The notes beneath the pieces are model-generated. The model was given only the letters and a program-made list of their open reading frames with translations. It made no database searches and was not told where the DNA came from. The position numbers were made by a program, and so were the translations under genes. From contig NZ_JAKCFB010000011.1 in the NCBI RefSeq assembly GCF_024198235.1, positions 62,001-126,000 on the forward strand: DNA of 64,000 nucleotides. Reading direction: 5' to 3'. Below are positions 24,887-34,226 of this stretch, piece after piece; positions within the stretch are counted from its first letter, which is position 1; each line of letters starts with the position of its first letter. This stretch comes from Myxococcus dinghuensis. Its GTDB lineage: Bacteria; Myxococcota; Myxococcia; Myxococcales; Myxococcaceae.

Positions 24887-25453
24887 GTGAGGGAAGATGA
24901 GGTCATGAAGGACACGGCCAATGGGGAGCCAGAACCCCACGAAGGCGAGCGGCCCAAGGGGCCGCCGCTCGGTGAAGTGCTCGAGTTCATGCGGCTGCTG
25001 TGGGCGGTGGACCATGGGCTCCAATCCACGTCGAAGCGCATGGAGTCGACGCTGGGCCTCACGGGTCCGCAGCGGCTCGTCATCCGCCTGGTGGGACGCT
25101 TTCCCGGCATCACCGCGGGGTCGCTGGCGCAGATCCTCCACGTGCACCCGAGCACGCTGACGGGGGTGCTCAAGCGGCTGGAGAAGCGCGGGTTGCTGGA
25201 GCGCAAGTCGGATCCGCTCGACGGGCGCAAGGCGCTCTTCGCGCTGACCGAGTCGGGCCGCGCGCTCGACATCCCCTCCGAGGGCACCGTCGAGTCCGCC
25301 GTGCAGCGCGTGCTCGCGAAGATGTCGCGCAACCGCATCCTGTGTACCCAGGACGTGCTGACCGCGCTCGCGCAGGAGCTGGGAGGCGTGCCCTCCACGG
25401 CGGAAGAAGAAGTCCCCGCCGAGCCGGATGCCCAGAAGTCGGTCACCCGCTGA
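24887..25453 (+). CDS. MarR-family transcriptional regulator
   Basis: 188 residues from GTG 24887, which has GGGAGG 6 nt upstream; ATG 24905 is the alternative. The winged helix-turn-helix (about residues 60-125) shows LGLTGPQRLVIRLVGRFPGI, LAQILHVHPSTLTGVLKRLE and the wing ERKSDPLDGRKALFALTESG, all classic MarR. The C-terminal 60 residues are acidic and unassigned, longer than usual for the family. It stands alone between the C69 dipeptidase and the large coiled-coil operon; its targets cannot be told from the sequence. Confidence 0.9.
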   Translation: MREDEVMKDTANGEPEPHEGERPKGPPLGEVLEFMRLLWAVDHGLQSTSKRMESTLGLTGPQRLVIRLVGRFPGITAGSLAQILHVHPSTLTGVLKRLEKRGLLERKSDPLDGRKALFALTESGRALDIPSEGTVESAVQRVLAKMSRNRILCTQDVLTALAQELGGVPSTAEEEVPAEPDAQKSVTR

Positions 25454-25838
25454 GCGGCCGTTCCACACCCCTCTTCAGTCGTTTCCGCCGCTCCGGAGTC
25501 TTGCGCGCCCTGACAGGCGCCCCGGTCCAGACAGGAGGCGTCCCCCCGCGCCTCCCGTCCTCACGTCGTCGGCCCCTCTCCAGGCGCCGCCCCCGGAGCA
25601 CGGCCCCCCGAGTCACCCAGGACACACGCCGGGCCCGTTTCCCGGGGATGGGCCCGGGTGCGTCGCGCGTTGCCTCCCGGACCCTCTCCCGGCCGCCTCC
25701 TTCCGGCGGCGGACACCCCGCCTCATCCGTATGAAATCCGTCGGCCCAAGCACCTCGCGGCCCGTCGGACGTTGCTAGAGAATCGGGAAATAGCCACCCC
25801 CGCCGGGGGTTGCTCCGACACCGAGCGGACAGGACAGC
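25454..25838 (+). other. Intergenic region before the coiled-coil membrane protein
   Basis: 385 bp with no supportable gene on either strand. It contains one small stem-loop (25692-25697 with 25705-25710) and, near 25760-25800, a less GC-rich stretch that may be the promoter of the downstream operon. Long open frames here are GC-driven read-through. Confidence 0.4.
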
Positions 25839-28800
25839 GTGAACCTCGAGACACCGCAGAGCCCAGGCCCCGAGCTGCCGCCCCCGCCCCCGCCCCCTCC
25901 TCCGGAGCCTCCGGGCCGGGTGGAGCGGTCGCCGCGGGGCCAGGGCGTGGCGGCGCTGCTGTCCGCGGTGCGCTCGCGCCAGCGCCGGCACCTGTGGGTG
26001 CAGGGGCTCGCGCTGGGCCTCGCCGTCGCGGGCGCGCTGTGGGTGGGCGGCGGCTTCCTGGCGCTGGTGGCGCCGCGGCTGGGCGGCTCGCTGCTGGGGC
26101 TGGCGGTGCCCGCGGGCGTGGCCGTGGCGTGTGTCTTCGGCCTGTGGCTCTCCGGCCGGCAGGTGGGGGACGACACGCGCACGGCGCGGCTGGTGGGCGC
26201 GCGGCGCCCGGAGCTGTCGCTGGACGTGCTCGCCGCCGTGGAGCTGATGCGCGAGCAGGACGACTCGCCGGCGCGCGGCTCGCCGGAGCTGGCGGACGCG
26301 TTCCTGGGGCAGATGGACACGCGCGTGCGCACGGTGGACGTGCGCGCGGTGGTGGATGACCGGCCGCTGCGCCGCTCCGCGCTGGCCTCCGGCGGCGTGC
26401 TGGTGCTGCTGGTGGGGCTGATGGCCCTGTTCGGTGACACGTGGTCCGCGGGCCTGACGCGCGTGCTGGAGGCCGCGCGGAGCCCGGCGGCGCGCGCGCA
26501 GGTGGAGCCCATCACCGGGGACATCGAGCTGACGTACCGCTACCCCGCCTACACCGGCCTGGCGCAACGCACGGTGCCCGGCACCAACGGCGAGGTGAGC
26601 GCGCCGGCGGGCACGGAGGTCGTGCTCAAGACGCGCTCGGACCGCCCCGTGGAGCGCGCGGAGCTGGTGGTGGAGGGACAGGCGGTGCCCCTGCGTGTCA
26701 CCGGCAACCGCGACCTGGAGGGCAGCTTCGTCGCGAAGCAGGGCGGCCACTACCACTTCGCGTTCTACGGCCCCCGCGACAAGGCGCTGGCGGTGGGGCC
26801 GGACATCCCGCTCAACGTGGAGGCGGACAAGGCGCCGCAGGTGACGCTGATGACGCCCGCGGCGGAGCTGGAGGTGGACCCCGGCCAGAAGGTGACGCTC
26901 AAGTACGAGGCCACGGACGACTATGGCCTGTCCACCCTGGCGCTCGTCTTCCGCGCGCCCGGCGCGCAGCAGGACACCCGCGTGCCCCTGCGCCGCGAGG
27001 ATGGCCGCCGCAGCCGCGACACGTACACCTGGGACCTGGGCGGCCTCAAGCTGGGCGCCGGAGACCGCGTCACCTACTTCATCGAGGCGCAGGACAACGA
27101 CGCGGTGGAGGGGCCGAAGAAGGGCGTCAGCCGCACGCAGGTGCTGCGCATCTACTCCGCCGCCGAGCACCTGCGCGCCGCGCTGGAGAAGGTGGAGCAG
27201 CTGTGGGGCCGCATGGTGGACCACCTCGCGGACCGGCTGGAGGGCCCCGAGCGCGCGAAGCAGAAGGACGTGCAGGCCATCGCCGCCGCGGGCTCCGTGG
27301 ACAGCACCGGCCAGCAGCTCATCTCCGACATGCGCGCGCTGGCGCAGGAGCTGTCGCGCGAGCGCGACGTGCCGAGCGAGCTGGTCAGCGCCCTCTCCAA
27401 CATCTCCGAGTCGCTGGGCAGCCACATCCACGGCACCGCGGACTACCGCCGCCTGTACCTGCGCACGCAGCGCGCCCGGGGCGACGACTGGGGCACGGGC
27501 AACCGGCTGGCCGCGGGCCTGACGGAGGAGATCTCCGAACTGGAGAAGGACATCCTCTACCTGGAGTCGCTCTTGGACCGGCAGAAGCTGGAGGCCATCC
27601 AGGAGCTGGCCAAGCAGCTTTCCAACGAGCGGCGCGAGCTGTCGCGGCTGGTGGAGCAGTTCAAGGCCAACCCGGACGAGGCCTCGCGGCAGGCCGTCAT
27701 GGAGCAGATCCAACAGCTCAAGCAGCGCATCCAGGAGCTGATGCAGCGCATGGCGGAGATGCGCAAGGGCATCCGCGACGAGCACCTCAACGCGGAGGCG
27801 CTCAACGAGCTGATGAAGGACCAGGACCTCCAGAGCGCCCTCGACGAGGTGGAGAAGCTGATGCGCGAGGGCAAGACGGACGAGGCGCTCGCGAAGCTCC
27901 AGGAGCTGGGCATGCAGATGGACGAGATGCTCAAGAACCTGGACGAGGCCAACGAGGAGTTCGGCGGGGAGCAGCACCCGGAGCTGGCGGAGAAGTTCGG
28001 CAAGTTCATGGAGGACCTGAAGGGCACCGTGGACGAGCAGCAGAAGGTGGCGGACCAGACGCGGCAGTTGCGCGACCAGGCGCGCAACCAGAACCGGGAG
28101 CGGCTCACCCAGCGCGGCGAGGGCATGAAGGACGAGCTCCTGCGCAAGGTGCAGCAGGCCCAGCAGAGCTACGACAAGCTCAACCCGGAGCACCTCAACA
28201 GCCGCGCGGCGCGACCGCTGGAGGAGGCCCAGTCGGAGCTGCGCAACGTGGAGAACGCGCTGAAGGTGAACGACTTCGACCTGGCGGCGGAGGCGGCGAC
28301 GCGGGCCGAGGACGCGGCGCGGCAGCTCTCCGCCATGGGCGAGCAGCAGAAGCAGCTCGACGAGATGTTCGGCAACCCGCCCGAGGTGCGGCAACAGTCC
28401 GCGGACCTGGCGCAGCGGCTGGAGCGCGACGCGCGCAACGTGCAGGACGTCAACCGGCAGTTGCAGTCGCTCTTCCCTCCGCCCGGCTCGCAGATGTCGC
28501 AGCAGGACAGGCAGCAGTTGCAGCAGCTTGCCCAGCAGCAGCAGCAGCTGGAGCAGCGCGCGCAGGGGCTGCGCCAGCAGATGGAGGAGATGGAGCAGAT
28601 GGCGCCCCTGTTCGGCGAGGAGGCCGCGCAGCAGATGGAGGGCGTGGGGCAGCGCATGGGCGAGGCCTCGCAGCGGATGCAGGGCAAGGACCCGGGCCGG
28701 GGCTACGGTGAGCAGCAGGCCGCGTTGGAGGGGCTGCGCCAGTTCCAGCAGCAGATGCAGCAGGGCCAGAAGGGCGGCAAGGGTGGCCTGCCGCTGCCTC

Positions 28801-28988
28801 GGGGCATGAGCGGGCGGCAGCGCGGCAACAGCGGGCGCGACCCTCGGGAGAAGGTGGAGCTGCCGGACGAGGACGCGTTCCAGGCGCCCAAGGAGTTCCG
28901 CAAGGACCTGCTGGACGCGATGAAGCAGGGCGCGCCGGAGAAGTACCGCGAGCAGGTGAAGCGCTACTACGAGGAGCTGGTGAAGTGA
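25839..28988 (+). CDS. DUF4175-like membrane protein with very long Gln/Glu-rich coiled coil
   Basis: 1049 residues from GTG 25839. The Pro-rich N-terminus is followed by two membrane segments (about residues 52-105), a third near residues 185-205, a beta-rich extracytoplasmic part (about 230-430; ITGDIELTYRYPAYTG and EATDDYGLS), and then about 550 residues of coiled coil rich in Gln, Glu and Met. The combination of helix pair, YPxYTG strand and DDYG motif is that of DUF4175-type proteins, large envelope proteins of unknown function. The C-terminal 100 residues contain a PLPRGMSGRQRGNSGR linker. It is coupled by a 4-bp overlap to a TPR metallopeptidase-like gene. Confidence 0.75.
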   Translation: MNLETPQSPGPELPPPPPPPPPEPPGRVERSPRGQGVAALLSAVRSRQRRHLWVQGLALGLAVAGALWVGGGFLALVAPRLGGSLLGLAVPAGVAVACVFGLWLSGRQVGDDTRTARLVGARRPELSLDVLAAVELMREQDDSPARGSPELADAFLGQMDTRVRTVDVRAVVDDRPLRRSALASGGVLVLLVGLMALFGDTWSAGLTRVLEAARSPAARAQVEPITGDIELTYRYPAYTGLAQRTVPGTNGEVSAPAGTEVVLKTRSDRPVERAELVVEGQAVPLRVTGNRDLEGSFVAKQGGHYHFAFYGPRDKALAVGPDIPLNVEADKAPQVTLMTPAAELEVDPGQKVTLKYEATDDYGLSTLALVFRAPGAQQDTRVPLRREDGRRSRDTYTWDLGGLKLGAGDRVTYFIEAQDNDAVEGPKKGVSRTQVLRIYSAAEHLRAALEKVEQLWGRMVDHLADRLEGPERAKQKDVQAIAAAGSVDSTGQQLISDMRALAQELSRERDVPSELVSALSNISESLGSHIHGTADYRRLYLRTQRARGDDWGTGNRLAAGLTEEISELEKDILYLESLLDRQKLEAIQELAKQLSNERRELSRLVEQFKANPDEASRQAVMEQIQQLKQRIQELMQRMAEMRKGIRDEHLNAEALNELMKDQDLQSALDEVEKLMREGKTDEALAKLQELGMQMDEMLKNLDEANEEFGGEQHPELAEKFGKFMEDLKGTVDEQQKVADQTRQLRDQARNQNRERLTQRGEGMKDELLRKVQQAQQSYDKLNPEHLNSRAARPLEEAQSELRNVENALKVNDFDLAAEAATRAEDAARQLSAMGEQQKQLDEMFGNPPEVRQQSADLAQRLERDARNVQDVNRQLQSLFPPPGSQMSQQDRQQLQQLAQQQQQLEQRAQGLRQQMEEMEQMAPLFGEEAAQQMEGVGQRMGEASQRMQGKDPGRGYGEQQAALEGLRQFQQQMQQGQKGGKGGLPLPRGMSGRQRGNSGRDPREKVELPDEDAFQAPKEFRKDLLDAMKQGAPEKYREQVKRYYEELVK

Positions 28989-30739
28989 GCGACCGTCGCA
29001 TGAGCCGCTGGGTGGCGCTGGTGCTGGGCGTGGTGGTGGCGCTGCCCGTCGCCGCGCAGGACGCCTCGCTCAAGGACGAGGTGAAGGAGCGCCTGGGCCG
29101 GGTGGAGAAGGGCCTGGACGACTGGGACGTGCCCGGCGCGAAGCGCGAGCTGACCGAGGTGGCGGCGCTGATTCCCTCCGACGTGGAGCCCCTGAAGTAC
29201 TACCAGGGCCGGGTGGCCTTCGAGGAGGGCCGCTACGACGACGCGGTGGGCCTGCTGGAGGGGGCCAACATCGAGGACAAGCCGGGCAGCTACCTGCGGC
29301 TGGCCAAGGACACGCGCGACATCGTCAAGAACCACCAGCGCGCGGAGAGCACGCACTTCGTCTTCCTCTACCCCAAGGGCAAGGAAGAGGTGCTGGTGCC
29401 CTACGCGCTGGAGACGCTGGAGGCCATCCACCGCGCCATGGCGGAGGACCTGGGCTGGACGCCGCCGCAGGGGAAGATTCGCGTCGAGGTGGTGAACAAC
29501 GCGCGGGAGCTGTCGCGGGTCAGCACGCTGACGGAGAAGCAGATCCGCACCACGGGCACCATCGCCATCTGCAAGTTCAACAAGCTGATGGTGACCAGCC
29601 CCAAGGCGGTGGCGCAGGGGTACGACTGGCAGGACACGCTGGCGCACGAGTACATCCACCTGGTGGTCAGCCAGATGAGCGGCAACACGGTGCCCATCTG
29701 GTTGCACGAGGGCCTGGCCAAGTTCCTGGAGTCGCGCTGGCGCGGCAAGGCGGGCCTGGCGATGACGCCGTCGACGCAGGCGCTGCTCGGCAAGCGGGTG
29801 AAGGCGGACACGCTCATCCCGTTCGAGAAGATGCATCCGTCGATTGCCCTGCTGCCCACGGCGGAGGACGCGGCCACCGCGTTCGCGGAGGTGTTCTACG
29901 CCATCGACTACGTGTACCAGTCCAAGGGCGCGGCGGGGCTGCGCGCGGTGGTGCACGAGCTGAAGGCGGGGCAGACGGACCGCAAGTCGGTGGAGGCGGC
30001 GATGGGCATGCCCTTCCCCCTCTTCGAGAAGGCGTGGCTTTCGCACATCAAGAAGCAGCCCTTCCCGGCGGAGCTGGTGCCGCGCGACGACCGCGTGGTG
30101 TTGAAGGACGACGCCAAGGGCAAGGTGAAGGCGGACGGGGAGAAGAAGGGGCGTGAAATCTCCTTCGGCGACTTCAACGAGGTGGCGGAGGTGCCGGCGC
30201 GCAAGTTCGCGCACCTGGGCGAGCTGTTGCGTGAGCGCAACCGCGTGAAGGCCGCCGCCGAGGAGTACGCCAAGGCGCACAAGCTGGTGGGCGACAAGTA
30301 CGAGTCGGTGTCCAACAAGTACGCGCTGGCGCTGCTGGAGCTCAAGCAGTTGGACGAGGCGGAGTCCGTGCTGCGTGGGAGCCTGCGCGTGCACCCGGGC
30401 TCGCCCGCCACCAACGTCCACCTGGGCCGCATCCTGCTGCACCGCAAGGACTACGCGAAGTCGAAGACGGCCTACCTGGAGGCGCTCGCGTCGGACCCGT
30501 TCGACCCCGAAATCCACGTGGCGCTCACGCGCATCCACGGGGCGCTGGGGGAGACGGCGCTCGCCTCGCGCGCCAAGGCCGCGACGGTGGTGCTCACCGG
30601 CCTGGAGGCCTCCGAGGTCGACAAGCTCGCACAGCAGTTCCTGCGTGAGGAGGGCGACCTGTCGGAGATGAACGTCGGCGGCGCCACGCCGGCCACACCG
30701 GCACAGCCCCCGGCGCCCGCGAGCGGCGTGGGACGCTAG
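28985..30739 (+). CDS. Exported TPR protein with gluzincin-like metallopeptidase motif
   Basis: 584 residues from GTG 28985, inside the upstream stop (GTGA). Signal peptide ends near PVAAQDA. A helical repeat region (about residues 25-115) precedes a peptidase MA-like core with LAHEYIHLVV (HExxH, about residue 220) and WLHEGLAKFLE about 25 residues later, whose Glu is the expected third zinc ligand. TPR repeats fill about residues 395-550. An Ala/Pro tail ends the protein. It is probably a periplasmic protease or protease-like scaffold working with the coiled-coil partner. Its stop codon overlaps that of the convergent immunity gene (30736-30739). Confidence 0.8.
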   Translation: MSDRRMSRWVALVLGVVVALPVAAQDASLKDEVKERLGRVEKGLDDWDVPGAKRELTEVAALIPSDVEPLKYYQGRVAFEEGRYDDAVGLLEGANIEDKPGSYLRLAKDTRDIVKNHQRAESTHFVFLYPKGKEEVLVPYALETLEAIHRAMAEDLGWTPPQGKIRVEVVNNARELSRVSTLTEKQIRTTGTIAICKFNKLMVTSPKAVAQGYDWQDTLAHEYIHLVVSQMSGNTVPIWLHEGLAKFLESRWRGKAGLAMTPSTQALLGKRVKADTLIPFEKMHPSIALLPTAEDAATAFAEVFYAIDYVYQSKGAAGLRAVVHELKAGQTDRKSVEAAMGMPFPLFEKAWLSHIKKQPFPAELVPRDDRVVLKDDAKGKVKADGEKKGREISFGDFNEVAEVPARKFAHLGELLRERNRVKAAAEEYAKAHKLVGDKYESVSNKYALALLELKQLDEAESVLRGSLRVHPGSPATNVHLGRILLHRKDYAKSKTAYLEALASDPFDPEIHVALTRIHGALGETALASRAKAATVVLTGLEASEVDKLAQQFLREEGDLSEMNVGGATPATPAQPPAPASGVGR

Positions 30740-31311
30740 ACCTCCTCGAACCGAGTGCCCGTGACGTGGGCATCCTCCAGGGCGCGCTTGATGTCGTCCG
30801 AGACGATGAGCGCGATGTCCCATCCCCAGGTGCGGAAGACCTTGGCACGCCCCACCTTCGTGGGGTCGATCCGCATACCGTAGACGCTGCGGTACTCGCC
30901 GAGCTTGTCCGGCCGCTCATCCTCGGGCTTCCAGTACAGCACCTCTTCCGTCGCCGCATCGTCGATGCACCGGATGAGCTTCGTGGCCACGAGGATCTGG
31001 TACTCGTCCGGAGAGCCTTGAACGGCGACTGGGAGCAGTTGTACGTCGTCCGGAGCGAGTTCGGCGAACAGGGTAGCCACCCGGACGTTCACCACGACGG
31101 TCCTGCCCGCTCCAGCCATGTTGAACTCACGCCGACGCCCCGTCTCGTCAATCGGCACCGTCATGCGGCGATAGGACTGGACGCGCTGGCCCGACGTGAA
31201 CTCCCTCATGTTCTCCAGTTCCCGCCCCTGCGAATCAACGGGAGTACCCAGGTACCAGTTCTCCGACAGCACCTCTTCATCGAGCCTGAAGTATCGGGAG
31301 TGATTCGACAT
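30736..31311 (-). CDS. Imm11-family (DUF1629) immunity protein
   Basis: 191 residues from ATG 31311. The C-terminal part contains RIDPTKVGRAKVFRTWGWDI and ALIVSDDIKRALEDAHVTGT, the conserved ending of Imm11/DUF1629 proteins that protect against nuclease toxins in polymorphic toxin systems. No signal peptide, so it should act in the cytoplasm. It begins 18 bp after the stop of the AHH lipoprotein toxin gene on the same strand, the standard toxin then immunity order. Base composition is less GC-saturated than neighbours, in keeping with an accessory gene. It most likely neutralises the adjacent toxin. Confidence 0.85.
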   Translation of the reverse strand: MSNHSRYFRLDEEVLSENWYLGTPVDSQGRELENMREFTSGQRVQSYRRMTVPIDETGRRREFNMAGAGRTVVVNVRVATLFAELAPDDVQLLPVAVQGSPDEYQILVATKLIRCIDDAATEEVLYWKPEDERPDKLGEYRSVYGMRIDPTKVGRAKVFRTWGWDIALIVSDDIKRALEDAHVTGTRFEEV

Positions 31312-31329
31312 GGAGGGCCTTCCAGGGAC

Positions 31330-32670
31330 TCACCCACCCTGGGTCAAGAGGGTGTTGAGCAGCGTTCCGGGAGTCTGGACCTCCTTGGCCAGATTCCGTA
31401 GCTCATTCGTGAGGGCCGTTCGGCAGTCCGCCACGCGCCGACAAACGCCCATCGCACTCTCCAGTCGATCCAACACATAGCGGTGATACTTGAGGGGATG
31501 GGGGCCTTTGTGGCCCACGACCTCGACGATGTTCTCGGAATCCTTGAGGTCCATCCCCGCTCTCGCGAAGAGCCTCCGAAAGCGAGGCGTCCAGGGCCCG
31601 CCGCGCGCGGTGGAGACCTCGTTCTTGTTGGTGGCGATGTGATGGCGCTCGCTTTCCCCACTGCGCATCCCCTGGTTCGCCATGGCGAGCGCGTTGGGGG
31701 CGAGCGCGACGGTGAAGCCCTCGGCGGTCATCGCGACGGACCGCACGCTGCCCACGGCCGCGAACTGGAAGCCTGCCTGGCGCTCCACGGCCAGGGCCGC
31801 CGGCGCGGAGCCGGGCAACCTCGCTGACTTCGCGGCCAGCCCCACGGTGCTGCCCACGGCCGCCGTGGCCAGCATCACGAACACACGCGCCGCGTTCTCT
31901 CCGAGGACCTCACCGTACGCCTCCCCCGCCGCGCTGAGCTGTGCGTAGTTCCGGGCCTCGTCCACCCTCCGCACCAGCGTCAGCCACCCATCCAGCAGGC
32001 GCCACACCGTGTCCACGCCGAGGTACGCGATGGCGAGCGCCGTCATCGTCGCCGCGACACCCTTGGAGAAGGGCTCGGGCAGCGCCCAGAGCAGCAGGTA
32101 CACCGCCACCGAAGCGGTGAGCGTCGCCATGACGGCGGTCGGGTCCGTCATGGCTCCCAGTGCCTCGGCGGTCTCGTCCCATACCGAGTCCATGGCGATG
32201 GCCAGGGCCCAGGTGTACTTGCCGTCGCTGCCCAGCAGCGGCCCTTCCTCCAGCAACCGCAGGCAGTCCCCAGGTCGGTCCTTTCGCTCGCACCACTGCC
32301 CATAGGCTCGCGTCAGCGGGTCGTCCGCGTAGGACGCCAACAGGTGGGGGCCTTCGCCATCCGTGCGCTGGGGAATCAACCGTGAGGAGCGCGGCTCGTA
32401 CCCATACACCCCACTCCGGGACGGCACACCGAAGAGAACCCGGGCCTCCTGCATGGGGTTGCGGGCGGGGCGGACATCCCGCGCCAGCTCCACCATGGCC
32501 TCCTCGAACTCCTCATCATCGAGTTCGGCCTCGCGCACCTCCGCGCTGGATTCCTCGTGGGGAGTGACGACGAAGGAGTCCTGCCCCGTCTCGAGGCGTA
32601 CGACCCGACTCGCCGCGCACCCCGTGCCCACCCACAACCAGAGCAGCGACACCGCCCAGCGAACGACCAT
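31330..32670 (-). CDS. SitA-like lipoprotein toxin with AHH nuclease domain
   Basis: 446 residues from ATG 32670 (GGGGGG about 8 nt upstream). Signal peptide with lipobox WVGTGC (Cys 17). The middle (about residues 30-300) has a conserved-looking region with CERKDRPGDCLRLL and two hydrophobic stretches (PTAVMATLTASVAVYLLLWA and GVAATMTALAIAYLG). The C-terminus (about 345-446) is an AHH-type nuclease of the HNH/Endo VII superfamily: RHHIATNKN, WTPRFRRLFARAGMDL and GHKGPHPLKYH. Lipoprotein plus polymorphic nuclease plus adjacent immunity gene matches the SitA toxins of Myxococcus that pass between cells by TraA/TraB outer-membrane exchange. The family number (SitA5/6-type) is from memory and should be checked. 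Confidence 0.82.
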   Translation of the reverse strand: MVVRWAVSLLWLWVGTGCAASRVVRLETGQDSFVVTPHEESSAEVREAELDDEEFEEAMVELARDVRPARNPMQEARVLFGVPSRSGVYGYEPRSSRLIPQRTDGEGPHLLASYADDPLTRAYGQWCERKDRPGDCLRLLEEGPLLGSDGKYTWALAIAMDSVWDETAEALGAMTDPTAVMATLTASVAVYLLLWALPEPFSKGVAATMTALAIAYLGVDTVWRLLDGWLTLVRRVDEARNYAQLSAAGEAYGEVLGENAARVFVMLATAAVGSTVGLAAKSARLPGSAPAALAVERQAGFQFAAVGSVRSVAMTAEGFTVALAPNALAMANQGMRSGESERHHIATNKNEVSTARGGPWTPRFRRLFARAGMDLKDSENIVEVVGHKGPHPLKYHRYVLDRLESAMGVCRRVADCRTALTNELRNLAKEVQTPGTLLNTLLTQGG

Positions 32671-32753
32671 GAGGCATCCCCCCGGAGCGCGGCCCGTTCG
32701 AGGACGGGCCACCCCAAGGGATACCAACCCGAGCTGACACGCCTCCGCGGAGG

Positions 32754-34226
32754 CTACTTCCGGAAGACGGGGAGCCCCTTGCTGATGCGGTCGAAGAGCG
32801 CTCCCTTGTCCAGTCGCGGCGGGTCCTCGTCATCCTCGTCATCCTCGTCATCCTCGTCATCGGACGTCGAGCTTCCCTCGAAGACCTCCGCGACGAAGAG
32901 CGCTTGCAGCGCCTCCGACACTCCAGTGCCATACCCCTGGCTGTACCTGTCGATGTCGAAGTGGTGCTCGGCATCGACGGAGCCGTCAACCGCGTGGTCA
33001 TCCTCGATGACGACCCGGGCGTGGATCCACGAGGCGGACAGGAGGTGGTCGTTGTAATAGCCGAGCACCACGTCGCGCGCCTCGATGTCGCGCCCCACGG
33101 AGAACTCTCCGTCGGTGTAGAGCCCGTGGCACTTCAGGTCGCCCAGGATATTGACCAGCGAGTCGTTGCCCGTGTCCCTCACCACGCCGTGGACGACGAC
33201 GGAGCCCGTCACGGCGAAGGCCCTGCGAATCCACACGTCCCCCTCCACTTCCAGGTCCCCGTGGTGGAAGAAGGGCGTGAGCAGCACCACCGGCCCCTTC
33301 AGGTGAATCTTGCGCGGCGCCACGCCGAGCGTCCCCATCACCAGCCGGAGCTTCTCGAGCGCGCTCTCCGGATCTCCGAAGCTGTGCAACCCGGTGGCGA
33401 CCTCCTGGGCCGAATCGAACGCGTGGGAGAAGGCCAGCTTCCGCGCTCCCAGGGCCACGCGGACGGCCTGGGCGTCGACGGGGAACGGCGCGAAGGGGTC
33501 CTCGCTGAGAGCCAAGGGAACACTCGCATTGCCCCCCGCGGCCTCGAGCGCCTGGATGCTGGCGATGAAGCCGGGAGTCCGCTTGTTGTGCGTGACCCAG
33601 ACCTCGTCTTTCGTGCGCAGCGCGACACCGAGCGGCGTCCGTCCGAGCCCATCGATGGCGTTCACGTCGGCGCCTCGCTCCAGCAGGAGGCGGATGTGGT
33701 CGGCCTGACCCGCCCTCGCGGCGCTGTGCAGGGGCGTCAACCCCTGCTCCGTCCTCGCGTCGATGGCGGCGCCCGCGTCCAGCAGTTCGCGCAGGACCTT
33801 GACCCCGGCGCCGGTGAAGGCGCCGCTGTGCGCGTCCTTCACGTCCGCTCCCGCCGTCGCGCCAGCCGCGCGAAGCACGCGGATGAGCTCCAACGCACGC
33901 GACTCGGCGGGAGAGTCCGCTTCCGCGCCATGCGCCACCATGAGCAGCACCGGCTGCCCGTGACTGTCGCGCGCGTTCACCTCCGCGCCCGCGTCGATGA
34001 GCGCCTTCACCACCTCGACGTCCGGCAACGGGTCCGACTTGGAGTTGGGCCCCCTCACGGCGAGATGGAGCACCGACTGTCCATAGCGATTACGCCCGTT
34101 CACGTTGGCGCCCCGCGACACCGCCTGTCTCACCGCCTCCGCGTCGAGCGCTGCCCGCCAGCGGGCCTTGTTCTCGCAGAGGTCCACCAGCACCTGGGCC
34201 ACAGGGTCTTTCGGCTGCTCCGTCAT
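32754..34226 (-). CDS. Ankyrin-repeat protein with polymer-forming-like domain
   Basis: 490 residues from ATG 34226 (GAGGA upstream). Ankyrin repeats at about residues 25-260, for example GANVNGRNRYGQSVLHLAVR and GLTPLHSAARAGQADHIRLL. A short variable segment follows, then a bactofilin-like beta-helix region (about 340-455; IHLKGPVVLLTPFFHHGDLE, GDVWIRRAFAVTGSVVVHG, HARVVIEDDHAV). A short Asp/Glu repeat precedes the end. There is no signal peptide. It lies on the same strand just upstream of the AHH toxin gene (83 bp apart). Ankyrin proteins often stand next to myxobacterial toxin genes as immunity or accessory factors, but a direct role is only inferred. Confidence 0.8.
   Translation of the reverse strand: MTEQPKDPVAQVLVDLCENKARWRAALDAEAVRQAVSRGANVNGRNRYGQSVLHLAVRGPNSKSDPLPDVEVVKALIDAGAEVNARDSHGQPVLLMVAHGAEADSPAESRALELIRVLRAAGATAGADVKDAHSGAFTGAGVKVLRELLDAGAAIDARTEQGLTPLHSAARAGQADHIRLLLERGADVNAIDGLGRTPLGVALRTKDEVWVTHNKRTPGFIASIQALEAAGGNASVPLALSEDPFAPFPVDAQAVRVALGARKLAFSHAFDSAQEVATGLHSFGDPESALEKLRLVMGTLGVAPRKIHLKGPVVLLTPFFHHGDLEVEGDVWIRRAFAVTGSVVVHGVVRDTGNDSLVNILGDLKCHGLYTDGEFSVGRDIEARDVVLGYYNDHLLSASWIHARVVIEDDHAVDGSVDAEHHFDIDRYSQGYGTGVSEALQALFVAEVFEGSSTSDDEDDEDDEDDEDPPRLDKGALFDRISKGLPVFRK
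32822..32864 (-). repeat. 9-bp microsatellite coding an Asp/Glu run
   Basis: Four to five copies of a nine-base unit (GTCATCCTC as read on the plus strand) encode consecutive Asp-Asp-Glu triplets in the ankyrin protein. Copy-number change would preserve frame. Confidence 0.8.

Noticed and set aside
25443..28394. 983-residue open frame on the minus strand
   Set aside because: Antisense to the coiled-coil membrane protein; Leu/His/Arg-rich with no ordered domains.
32822..32864. Short regular repeats as a CRISPR array
   Set aside because: Nine-base units without spacers inside a coding region; a microsatellite coding Asp/Glu.
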